Source: Eudorina sp. 2006-703-Eu-15 (lineage: Eukaryota; Chlorophyta; Chlorophyceae; Chlamydomonadales; Volvocaceae). Taken from it: a stretch of 64,000 bases of DNA. The position numbers and the translations under genes were made by a program. Shown in pieces: positions 33,582 through 45,600 of this stretch (within the stretch, counting starts at the first letter, position 1; every line of letters starts with the position of its first letter). A model generated the notes under the pieces. That model had not been told where the DNA came from and ran no database searches. It was given only the letters and a program-made list of their open reading frames with translations. The DNA lies in assembly GCA_003117195.1 (NCBI GenBank), contig BDSI01000091.1, positions 1 through 64,000 of the forward strand. The letters run 5' to 3'.

Positions 33582-35516
33582 ATGTCTGACAGCGAAGCCG
33601 CGGCAGCAGAGAATGCTGAGCAGCAGCAACATCAAGAACAGAATGATCAGCAACAGCAACATGAAGATGCGGGCCCAAGTGTGAACGACGGCTCAGCTGA
33701 TGGCGCGGGCTTGCCACCACCGCCACCAAAGCCAGCAAGCGACGGCTCTAAGGAACGTGGACGCGGCAGCTCTCGCGAGAAGAAGCGGCGGAGCCGAAGC
33801 CGCTCCCGTGACAAGGCGGAAAAGCGGCGATCTCGCTCTCGCAGCACATCCAGGGAGCGCCGGCGCGGCAAGGATCGCTCGCGGTCACGCGACCGCGCAA
33901 ACAAGGATCGGTCGCGGTCTCGCGAGCGCCGGCGCCGCAGCAGCAGGGAGCGCAGCGCTCGGTCGCGGTCGCGCTCTCGTGACCGCACCGCCGCGCGGCG
34001 CTCCCGCTCCCGTGACCGCCGGCGGTCGCGGTCCCGGGAGCGCAGCCGGCGTGAGAGCCGCAGCAGTGAGCGCGGCGCCCCGCCCAACACCTCCGCCCCC
34101 ATCCCCGGTCTCGGCGGCCCTCTCCCTCCGCCTCCCCCGCTGCCGGACCACCTCGCCAACGTCCCCCTGCCCGGCCCACCCGGACTCCCCAACCCGCCCT
34201 CCGTCCCGCCCAACATCGCCGCGCTGCAAGCCCAACAAGCCCTCCAGGCTCAGCAGGCGCTGCAAGCCCAGATCCAGGCGCAGCAGGCCCAGCAGGCCTT
34301 GCAGGCGCAGGTGCAGCTCCTGACCGCTCAAGCGAACTCGGCGGCCATGCTGGGCGACCGGCGCGCGCGCGAGATCTTCGTCGGCAACCTGAACCGCGGC
34401 CTCGTCTCCGCCGAGATGCTCCGGGAGCTGTTCAACGCGGTGCTCGCCAACATGGTCCCCGACCCGCTGGTGAACCCGCCTGTCATCACGGCCCGCCTGG
34501 ACGCGTCGGGCAAGTACGGCTTTGTGGAGCTGCGCTCGCCGGAGCTGGCGTCCGCGGCCACGCAGCTGCACAAGATGGAGCTGTGCGGGAAGCCCATGAC
34601 GGTGGAGCGCGCCAAGGGCTACACGGACAGCCAGGCGCACCTGAACGCGGCGGCCCAGAAGATGCAGCTGGCGCAGGTATGTGTTGTTGAAAAGAAAGAG
34701 ATGTTGTCTAGAAACCTTTGGTTCGGGGGGTTTGAGAAGCGCGACCGGGTGTTCGGTCCCATCGGATCGGGGCGGGGGGGGAGATGAGAACCTTGGGCCT
34801 GGCCGGGGGGGTTGTCGCATGTTGGTATGGGAGACCGGATCTTGTTGTGGTACAGGAATTTAGAGATTTTCGCAGTCAATGGTGAACGACCCCGCAAACC
34901 CGGCCGGCTCTGTCAAGCACGCGCTCAACCGTTCTGTCCTCGTCGCCTGCCCCGCTGTCCCTGTTGACCTCTCCCCCGTTTGTAGGTCTTCGCGCAGCAG
35001 CTGGCGGGCGGAGGTGGGCTCCCCGGTGTGCCCGCAGCCGCCCCGTCGCTACCGGGCGGCCTCCCCGGCGTCGCCGCTGCCGGCCTCCACGCCGGCTTGC
35101 CCGGCGTCCCCGCCGCTGCCCCCGCACCCGTCCACGCCGCGCCCATGGTGCCCCAAGGCAGCGGTGCGACCACCGTCGTGCTGCTGGAGAACGTGATGAA
35201 CGTGGGGTCCGTGCGCAACGACCAGGAGCGGCGGGAGCTGCAGACGGACGTCTACCAGGAGGCGTCCAAGTTCGGGACCCTGACGGGGATCACGATCCCG
35301 GTGCCGCCGCAGCACGTCGCCGACGGGGAGCCATGCCGCGTCTACCTCAAGTACACTAACGCGATTGACGCGCAGCGCTGCCAGCAGACGATGGAGGGGC
35401 GCATGTTTGACGACAACAAGGTCCGGGCGGTGTTTGCGACCGAGGCGGACTTTTTCCGGGCGCAGGCGGGCGAGTGGCTGCCGTCGGGTTCGACGCTGCC
35501 GGCCTTTGTGCGGTGA
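33582..35516 (+). CDS. U2AF65-like splicing factor (RS, RRM, UHM), 541 aa
   Basis: Two exons, 33582-34676 (365 codons, phase 0, donor GTATGT) and 34986-35516 (176 codons plus TGA). Start is the first ATG (MSDSEAAAAENAEQ). Order: Gln/Asp-rich N-terminus, Arg/Ser-rich region (about residues 60-165), Pro-rich stretch with a Gln/Ala repeat, an RRM with RNP2-like IFVGNL and RNP1-like KYGFVEL resembling U2AF65 RRM1, an Ala/Gly/Pro linker, and a C-terminal U2AF-homology-motif domain (VVLLENVMNVGSV...CRVYLKYTNAIDAQ...FFRAQAGEW). Nuclear 3'-splice-site recognition is the likely role. The canonical second RRM of U2AF65 is not seen. Length matches U2AF65 (475-575). A close CC1/U2AF-like paralogue is the main alternative. 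Confidence 0.88.
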
Positions 35517-36636
35517 AAGGGGAGGGGGGTTCGGATTCGGAGCCGGAGCGGGGCGTGCATTAGCAGAAGAGGAGTGTTGGGGCGCGGATGTGTTTTTGGC
35601 GGTGCGCTTGATTGTAGGCATTACACCCATAGGAGGTTTCAGATGTGACTGCTGCGGGCGTTGGCGCGAGGACTTCCTTGGCTTCGCACGTCGTTCATGC
35701 ACTGTCGAAACACAGAAGCATACTGCGACGCCCTTGACGTGGGTCGTCCTTGCCAGCAATGCAAAGATGTCGGATATATGTGCGAAAGGCGGAGGATAAT
35801 TCGAAAGCGGGTGCGCGCATCTGCACGTTGGGTGTCGGCGCTATGAAGCGGTAGCTATGAAGCGCTAACTCTGTTTGTGGCTGCGTGGCATTTGTTCCTT
35901 TCCTCTTCGGGCATTTTCGGAGTCGCATATCGTTTTGAGGCGGTCGGTATCTGTGCAGCCTGGTAATGATCGTTCGGACGAGTCGCTATCCCTACAACCC
36001 TTCTGTGTGTCGCGAGGTGTCTGTCTGTGCATCAGCACCAGCTGCTCCGCATTCAGCGCAGCTTGAAGGCGCGTCTGGGTCCCCCAAGGAGACAGAACCC
36101 CCGACGTTTCACATGGGTTGCAGAACGATGGGGTAGCTGATGGGGTTCAGCAATACTTCGCATGCAAGTTCCTCTACTGCTGTAGGATTCTCTCACATCA
36201 CTAGCAGCAGCATTGCCTCCGCATACAAAACAGTCTGCAGGCGCGCCGGGGTAACCCCCGAAAGAGGCAGTTCCAAGGTTTCACGAAAGGCGCGGCACAT
36301 CGCTTTTGCCGCCAATCCCCGCCTGCGTCACAAAGGGAACGATGGCTGCACAACAGCGGGCGGGATGCCACATACCGCAAGAACCTTTCCGCCCACAATC
36401 GTGCCATCCACATAGTTCAGTACGCGTCTCCCCTGCCATAACACTTGCCGTCATGGGGCGTAACCCAGCGCGTATCCAGACACATCACTCGAAAGCAACC
36501 TAACCAATCTTGCGCCCGCGCAAATATTCCACAATTTGCCGCTTCACATCTCCAGAGGATGTATGACGAATCTAGATCCAAAACGAAGCCCACGAACCGC
36601 CACGACCGCCAAGCGACGCCTAAGCCCAAGCTGCAT
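35517..36636. other. Convergent intergenic region (U2AF-like and SMC 3' ends)
   Basis: No recognisable gene. Contains the 3' regions of the U2AF-like gene (plus) and SMC gene (minus). A minus-strand TGTAA reads at 35625-35621, about 1 kb past the SMC stop. No plus-strand TGTAA was found near the U2AF-like stop. Confidence 0.5.
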
Positions 36637-39600
36637 TCACATCCTCCGTGCACCGGCTGTGGTCTTGGGCTTCTTAGGCACGGGTGGCTTGGCTGCGGCA
36701 GCGGGGAGAGGGCCAGGGGTCGGCCCGCCGACCCGTGGGTCGCTGGGCCCCCCGCGTGCAGGGGCGGCGGCGGCGGCGGCGGTCCCGACGCCGCCGGCAT
36801 CGACCTGCGGGTCCACGTCAGGCACATCAGGGATCCTTCCTGACGGTTGGCAACCGACCCCATACAACCCCACTGCCCCATTGATTGGCAACCGACCCCA
36901 TACAACCCCACTGCCAAGGGCGCTGACTCACAGCAACGTCCGTTTCTGCGTGCCAGAGCGACGGAGTGAAATGAATGAATGAATAACGAATGAAAGAATG
37001 AAAGAATCACGGCAGCTCCGGACATTGAGATTGTCGGAAGCGTCGCACGCAAGGCAGCGAGCGATTCGAGCAAGGGCCTAGACCCAAACACGATCGGGTT
37101 GGCGGACCCGAAACACCCGATCCTTTTGCCGTCTGGCATGACTCCCAACCACCTCCCGTCCCGGCGGCGCACCTGTGTCCCCGCCGACCCGCGGGACACC
37201 CGCACGTGGGCCTCACACGCCGCCTGGAACGCCGCGTTGTGGGTCACCGCCAGCACCTGCCGTACGGGGGGGCGCCGTGAGGGGCCATTTGTCGTGTGCC
37301 CCGATGTCTGCTTGCTGTCGTACAGTAACGGTCAACGACCTACCTGCGCCCCTGCCCCGCCCGCCGCCCATGACAATCACTGCGTTGATCCGGCGGCTCG
37401 GTGGCTTCAGACCCCTTAACCCCCGTCGTCCCGTGTCCTGCCAAGCCATCACCCCCGACGATAAACTGCGCGCCGCAGTTTCAACGGGACTGTATACCTC
37501 CCCCCTTTCGACGATTGGTAACTACATTAAGATGGAGAGAGCTGCTCCGTATAGCTATTGCAGAGGGGAGACAGAAGGGGAGCCAGAAGGGGAGACAGAG
37601 GAGCAGCTGTGTGGTGCGCGTACCTGGCAGCCAGCGCCCCGATGTGACAGGTGGCGCAGCAGAGCCGCCACCGCCGACTGGTTATGCTCGTCCAGTGCGG
37701 CGTCCACCTCGTCCAGCAAGAACAGCCCGCCGCCGCCGCCGCCGTCATCCCTGGAGGCGCCGCCGCCGGGCCCCACCGCCAGCGCAACTGACAGCAGCAG
37801 CGCCACCGAGACCAGGGTGCGCTGACCCCCTGCGAGTGTGCGAGAGCGGCCAATGCCGTACGCGCAAATGCACAAACGGATTTAACCTGTTGTATAATTG
37901 GTGGACTTTCACTTGTAATGGGGGGCGTAGGCGTGGAGCTGCGGCATACGGCCAGATCCACTGAGTGTATGTACCACATGATATCCTGTACGCCTACGAC
38001 ATGCCGTACACCGTCATGCCGTACGCGGCCCCCTCATGTCGAGCATCCCGTACCGTACAGCACAGTCAAGGTATGTTACGTTTCGGCAGCCTACCGTACC
38101 TGATAGTTGCCCCAGTTCGTCGCTCCACTCGACCTCGTGTCCCGGGGCCGCCGCTTCGAAACCACCGTTGGGGTGGCGGCGCCGGAAGCGCACAGCCACG
38201 CCGCGGCTGGCGCACCCGTGCGGTGTCCCCAGATCCAGATTCAGGGAAGGCAGCAGACGGCCGCACAGCGACACGAAGCGGCGCCGCACAGCGTTGAACA
38301 CGGCGGTGTTGGCGGCCAGGACCTGCCCGACGTCGTCGCCAAGGGGGCGGGGGTCTCCTGGTTGAAGCCGAAGGGCCGGCTAGTTGGGATGCGGCCGAGC
38401 ACCTATCTGAAGCATCTTACTATTGCCCGGGTAGCTCAGTCGGAAGAGCGCAAGGCCCCACCTTGGGTGCTACAGATCTCAAGAGATGAGTGTCTTACCG
38501 AAGCGGCGGAGTCTGTGATGGCCCTCTGCGAGGCAGGGAGAGAGGAGTGGGAGTGTGGGACAGGGATGTTAAGAAGTTGGAAGGACGGCTGCTGTGATGA
38601 GCGGACTAGGGTAATGCATGCAGTAAAATTGGTAGGATCGTACATGTCGTACACTCAAGGCAGTACCGTCTAGATAATGCGAATATATAGGATAGACATC
38701 CTACCCGTATGCGGCAAAATGTTGTTATCGTTCCACCCCTAGAGAACAGTTCCTTAGCACCTGCATGCACGCCCAGGGCCTTCCGCGCATGTCACGTGCC
38801 GTACCGCGCGTGCCGTACCTGCAGCATGTCCACGGCCGTCGCCAGGCTGGTCGCCCGCTCCCGCAGTGTCGCCACCGCCGCCACCCGGTCCTGGAACTGG
38901 GCCAGCTGCGCAGGCGGAACCTGCGGGAAGGTGCCCAGCCACAAAATCCACAACGACGCCAGTGCTCAGCCACGCATATTCGTGGTTAGAGATGAAATCC
39001 GCCCAGACAATCTTGTGAGAGGCCCCGGCCCAGGCCCAGGCCTCGGGCCCCCCGCCCAGGCCCCGGCCCAGGCCCCGGCGGCTCAGGCCCCGTTTGCGGG
39101 AGATTGAAATCAAGGCACAACAAGTTAGGTGGCCGGGTAAAACCCTGGGACCTGGGAGCCGGGGACGGGGCACGGGGGAAACGACGCCCCCCGCATCCGA
39201 CAGCGGCATCCGGGGTGGCTGAGTATTAGCACTTTACCAGCACGTTTTGATATGGATTGCAGCGGCGGAGATAACCGCAGCGGCGGAGATGAGCGCTACG
39301 GAGTAGCATCATGGAATTTTGTGGAGAGGAGGGAGTCAGGGAGAGGGAGGAGACCGCGGCTCCGAGGGAGGGTCCCGGCGCGCTTATCGGGTGTCGCCGG
39401 GGGGGTCGCTCCACGAGACCGCGACGCTACCCTGTACTGCATACACGCGTCCTGTCGTACATACCCTACCTGGCTTCCGTCCAGCTTCGAGCGCTCCGCC
39501 TTCAGCGCCCGCAATCGGCGCCTCAGATCCGCCGCCGCGTCCTCGTACCGCTCCTGCGGCTCCGCCACCTCCGTCGGCGGCGACGCCGCCTCATCCGTGC

Positions 39601-42600
39601 CCGGACTCGCCGATGCGGCCAACATTGTCGTACCCGTAACCGCCGTACCACCGTACTCGTGCCGTACAGTATCGCGCTCCTGCGCGACGCGCATGAGTGA
39701 CGCCCGCGACGCGTTGAGCGCCTCCTGCCCGGACCGAAGTGCTGCGGCGCGGGCTTGGTGCTCAGCGCGCAGATCCGAGACCAGATCCCCGGCGGCAGCC
39801 ACCCTCGCACCGAGCTCACGGCGCCGCCTGCGGGTTTGGGGGGTTGGGGGTTGGGGGGTTGGGGGGTTGGGGGGTTGGGGGGTTGGGGGGTTGGGAGGTT
39901 GGGGGTTGGGGTTGGGGGTTGGGGGGTTGGGGGTTGGGGGGTTGGGGGTTGGGGGGTTGGGGGGTTGGGGGCGCGCCGCAGACGAATGACTGGCTGACTG
40001 GCTGAATGATTGAGTGAACGACAGAAAGAATGATTGACTGACTGAATGATTGACTGAATGAATGACTGAATGGATGACAGAATGGACGTTCATGTGGGTC
40101 GGAGGCGCAGCCGCAGCAGGAGGCGGCACCGGAGCAGCTCTTGGGGCAAACGCTGATGCGGACGGGGCAGGGCCGCCGGATGACATCTATCATGCCGTAC
40201 AAGCAGTACAGTTGCAATACACATGGCAGGTAAGGGGATCGCCCGCACCTGGCGGCTTCCTCCAGCGCGGCCCTCACTTCCGACAGGCGACGCTCCATAT
40301 CCTGCAGGGGGCCGGGGGCCGGGTGGTGGAAGGGAGGAAACCACGTGTTTGCGGTTTCGCTGTCTCGATTGACCCATGTCTCGAAGGGGCCTTGTCGGTG
40401 GAACCTGCTGGGGCTTGCCCTGGCATACATCGTTGATCCCTTTTCGGGGTCCGGTTTTGGGGTTGCTTGAGCTTTGACATTCAAGGCATAGACATGGGGC
40501 ATTAGCTCAGTGGTAGAGCGCGCGCTTTGCATGCGTGAGGCCACCGGATCGATCCCGGTATGCTCCAGGATGTATCAAAGTGGCATCAGTGTTGTGGAGA
40601 TCTATGTTTGGAATGTTGACCTAGTCAGCTGGTCGACGTCCCCTCTAGGCCGCAACACTGTAATCACAACATTGCCCAGTGTTGCAAGGCAAGGCCCTTC
40701 AAGTCGGGGAAGATGTGGTACAAATTTCCCGATCCTGAGCAGCCAGACCACCAGGCAAATCGGCACCGAAGACCTGGACCTCTAGAGTACTCAGTATCAC
40801 GCCGGAATGGATCCCAAGTGCTACCGTGTCCTCCTGCAACGTTCCACAAATCGGTCGGAATGAGGACGAGGTTTTGCTCCGTGCTTACAATCGCTACAAG
40901 GTGAACCCTTTCATCCACAACTGAGAACTGACCCAGAACAGTGAGGGGGTACCGAGCCCCCGCCTCGTTCCCTCGCATTCTACGCCGTACAGGCATTGCG
41001 TTCGTGCCGCCGTGTCCCGTACCTGCACCACCCGGCGCCGCTCCTCCAGCCGCGCCGCCGCTTCTGCAGGCGGTACGGCACTCGCCGCACGCGCCTCCGC
41101 GACCTCCACGTCCGCCTCCGCCGCCTCCGAAGCCGCCTGTGCGTCCCGCCGCGCCGCCGTCAGCTCCTCCACACGTGCGCGCAGCGCCGCCACCTCTGCC
41201 ACCAGGGCCTCCCGTGCACTGCCGCCGGCGCCACCGCCGCCGCCGCCACCACCCTCGCCTCCGCCGGCGCCGCCGCTGCGACGGAGGTGGTCTTGCAGCG
41301 CCCGCTGGTTCCGCTCGTCCTCCTGCGCCGCCGACGCCACGGCGGCGGCGGCGGCGTCTCGCTCCTCGGCCGCCGCCGCCAGCCGCTGCGTCAGCTCGTC
41401 CAAGCGTCCTCGCGCAGCCTGGCAGCAGCGGGGCACCGACGGTGAGACAGCACAGGCACATGACCCTCGGCGCGGTTCGTTTTTGACCCTCCATCACGGC
41501 ACTGCAATGGGTCCCTCCCCCGCACCTCCGGCACAACCCTACCCGGGCCGCCTCCGCCTCCGCCACCGCCTCCAGCGCCGCCGCCTCCGCCGCCACTCGC
41601 CGCCTCTCCGCCGCGTCGGCCCGCGCCCGCTGCCGTGCCAGCCGTGCCTGTACGGCAACACGGACGCCGGACGCCACACCCCACGGGACCGGTTGCGACT
41701 GGTTGGGACTGGTATGGTATGGTTTCGGCGCCGTGGGTCCGTGTCCTCATGTACGGCAGTTCTTCATCGAACGATTTTCCCTGCGCGGGAAACCCCTGGC
41801 AGCCCCCCCAGGAGTGCCGTACCGATAAACGCGACTCTAGGCGCCCTAGCTCGCTCAGCTCCCACATCCGCTCCAGCAGCTGGCGGGAGGCCGCCGCGGG
41901 GCCGCCGCCGCCGCCGCCGCCGTCATCCCATCCGCCCGTCAGCGCGCCTCTGCGGGCCCCGGCCCAGGCCCGGGCAATGAACCGATTGAACATGGTGCGT
42001 CGGTAAGGTCCGACCCGGCATAGTAACAACTGACACCCGGTCGGATACGGGTCCACCTTGTAACGGTTACATTACAACGGACAATACAATACAACGCTGC
42101 AGACCAACCACCTTGATGGAACCCGCGACACGACGGGTAGTCGTGAGGGCTGCATCGACCTCAGCTCTCATACAGGCCGCACATTGTAGCGATCATATGC
42201 ACGGAGCAAAACCTCGTCCTCAGTGCGCCCTGTTGTACGGCAACGTACCAGACGCCGTACTGCGGTCTGCCCCATCCCCGCGCCGTCCCTCACCGGTGGC
42301 TGACACTGCCCGCCAGGGTGACGCTCGACAGCCCGAACCGCGCCGCCAGCGCCGCCGCCGCCGCGTCGTCGGCCGCCACCATGAAGCGCCCGAAGGCGCG
42401 CTGCAGCGCGGGACCGACCCGCGGGTCGGCGCCGTACAGCAGATCCAGCGGCAGCCACGCCTGCAGGCCTGCCAGCCAGACCCAGGGGACACACAGCCAC
42501 GTGAAGAAATGGGTCGGCTGCTGTTGGGGCCACAGCTTCACGGCTTCAGACGACGCCCAAACGTGGCCCCCGAGCCTCCTCCCTTGCTATGTGAGTCCCA

Positions 42601-45600
42601 AACGCACTGCACGCGTCCCAGACACACACACGCACACACACGCACACACAGACACACACAGACACGCGGGAAGACCCGAGCGCCCTTCCGGCCTCGACCC
42701 TGCATATTGCGGACTGTGACAATGCGTGCAACTTCATTCCGTGCGGTCAGTTCCCAACCCGCCGAACCCCAATCTCCCAATCCATCCGGAGGTCTGGACC
42801 CACCATCGGCCGCCAGCTCCGCCTGGGCTCTGCGCTGCGACGCAGTGAGGTCCGTACACCGCAGCCGGTCCAGCGGCCAGATCCGCAGCTTCCCGCCGCC
42901 GCCGCCACTGTACGGCGGCAGCCATGACGCTGCGCCGCCGCCCGCCGACGTCGCGACCGCCGCCAGGCGCGGGTCGTCCGCCACGCGCGCGGCGGCGGCG
43001 GCGTTGTCGCAGACCAGCACCTGGAGGCTGGCGCCACCGATGACGGACAGGGCGCGGAGGTACGACGGCCAAGGCTGTACGGCCCATCCTTCGCCATCAT
43101 CGCCGTCCGCGTCGCCGTAGTTGTCGCCATCCACATCTGCCGCCGTCGGCTCCGCCGCCGGCGGCGGCGGCCATGCGCCGCCGCCAGCGGGGCCCGTTTG
43201 GGATTGCGGTCTGAAGCTGAAGCACTGGTACAGGCGACGGTACGGCACGGATGCTGTCGGCGGCGTCGGCAGCTGAAGCGCGCGGCGCAGGGCCTCAGCG
43301 CGGACCCGGATCTGGGCGAGCTCCCGTTGGGTGGCTTGTACGGCGGCGGCGGCGTGCTCCACTGCCGCCGCGGCCGCGTCGGCCGCCGTCGCTGCCGCCG
43401 CGGCATCTGGCTGCGCAGCGCGGCTCGACTGCCGGCTGAGGGAAGCGGTTTCGGAGCAACGTCGGTGCGCCATACCAGTATGCACGAGCGCGAGGGGATT
43501 CGCGTAGGTAACAACTGCAGTCGATCGACCCCAGATCCGAATCTGTGCGTGATTGCCTGTGTAAATTGCCTGTGTGAATTTCCGGGACTTCCCCAGTTTG
43601 ACAAGGCAATTCCGATCCCCCCGCCGCCTGCATGTTGCCGTACAAGCCGTACACTCACCGCGCGGCCTCCAGGCGCGCCGCCGCCAGCGCCTCCTCCGCC
43701 CGTCGGGCGTCCGCCTCCGCCGCCGCCCGCCGCTCCCGCGCCGCGGCCGCCGCCGCCGCCGCCTCCGTCGCGGCCGCCCGCAGGTGCCCCTCGTACACCG
43801 CTGCAGCTGCGCCCACAGGACGACCACAGGCATCACCACCCCGCAAGTCAAACCCAAACCCAGCACGCCCCACAGTACCCCCACGGCCAGTACTTATGGG
43901 TGTGCCCGGGTTCGTTTTCGGGTTTCTTTCCTTTTTTCAGTTTAACCCCCACGGCCGTGGCGCACACCAAAAGCTGCGTGTGTCTGGACGTTTTTCATTC
44001 TGACACCCAGAGCTCCTCGGTCCGAAGCGGTCCGCCGTGCTCATCGACGACCCGCCAGGGGGGTCCGCCATCAGCCCGTAACCTAATTCCTTCACCACAA
44101 ATCATCCGTTCGCACGCTGCGGGGGTTCACTCGCAGGCATTGCGGCGCAAAAGCAGATCAGCGAATATTGTTGAGCATGTCCACCTTTCCCCCAACAGCA
44201 ACGCGCGGGCCCATCCAGCGCCCGGCACCCCACCCGCCGCGGCATCCGCCGCCGCGACCATCCCCTCCAGCAGCGCCTCAGTCTCCTCCAGCTTCCCCGC
44301 CTCCCGCTCGACCGCCTCCGACGCCGCGCCCAGCGCCGACGCCGCGCCGGCCTGCCGCGCCGCTGCCGCCGACGCCACCTCACGAAGGCGCCGCGCCTCC
44401 GCCAGCTGCCGTTCAAACAGCTTCACCTGCAGATCCAGGATCCAAATCCCGTTGGAACATGGAAGCGCAGCACGCATCCATCCTGACCCGTGGGTCAGCG
44501 CTCCGCGGGCCGTCTGCCCCCAACCCGACGGGGCCTGCGCAGTGCGCACCTTCTCGACTTCGACTGCCAGCAGTTGCTCCAATGCCGCCGCCGTCGCCGC
44601 CGACGGAGGCGCACCAACATCCGGCGGCGGCGCCGCCCCACCGTCAACAGCAGTCGTACCCGGTGGCGCCGACGTCGGCTGGGCAGACGCCGCCGACGCC
44701 TGCCGACGTCGCCGACGGCCTCCGGCTCCGAAGCCGCCCTGTCCCGACCCGGGCCCAGCGGGCGGTGCTGCCGCTGCCGCGGCCGCCGCTGCCGCCGCGT
44801 CGGCGGCGGCCTCAACCGCCATAAGGCCCTCGAGCTCAGCTGCCAGCTGCCGGTGCTGCGCCTCCGCCACTGCGGCGTCTGCCTCGAGACGGTTGACCTC
44901 ACCCTGTCGCGCAGACGTGTAACGATTGAGGGTTTGTGTGGACATGCAGTCTACTGGGGGGGAATAGGTTGCCTTTCCTGCAGCTCCTCTGGCATATTCC
45001 GATACCTTGAGTATCAGAGTGCGCCATCTTGACCCTCTACATTGTGGTTAAACATGGAAACACCAATAACACGGGAGCCGCTGGCCCTACCGTACGACAC
45101 GCGCCCTACCCCCCCAACGCGTTACTACACCACCGCCACCACCACAGAGTGCAATGACCCCGGCGTAACGAACGGCGAACTACGATCACAAGCGCACCGT
45201 ACCGTACCGTGCCGTACCGTACCTGGGTCTCGTCCTGCCGGCGCTGTCGTATCTTGATGTCCACCTGCAGAGATTCAACGAGACGCGGGCAGGACAGAAC
45301 ATGTCACGAAAGGCCAGGGCAAGCGAAATCATTACAGTGTTGCGTCACACACCGCATTGCGCCGGTGGCGTGTTGAGGGACAAGGACCACCGCCACACCG
45401 TACATTGCAGGAATTGTGTCGTACTGCTCTGCACACATCGTCGTACTCGTGCGTGCGGGGGACACACTGAACTGCGTGGCGTGCCGTACCTGGATGTGCT
45501 CGGCCCAGCGCGCCAGCGCCCGCCCCAGCTCGGCGCCCGCGCCCGCCACTTGCAGCTCCAGGGAGGCCAGCCGCGACGCGGCGGCGAGGCGCTCCTCGTC

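Noticed and set aside
33647..34820. Long minus-strand ORFs opposite the U2AF-like gene
   Set aside because: They are shadows of the Arg/Ser-rich, GC-rich coding strand; the plus frame has RRM and UHM homology.
38425..38500. Second tRNA gene
   Set aside because: Box A is perfect but there is no anticodon arm, B box or pairing 3' acceptor strand.
40859..42224. Terminal inverted repeats of a DNA transposon
   Set aside because: The two inverted 45-bp copies enclose several conserved SMC exons, so they cannot bound one element.
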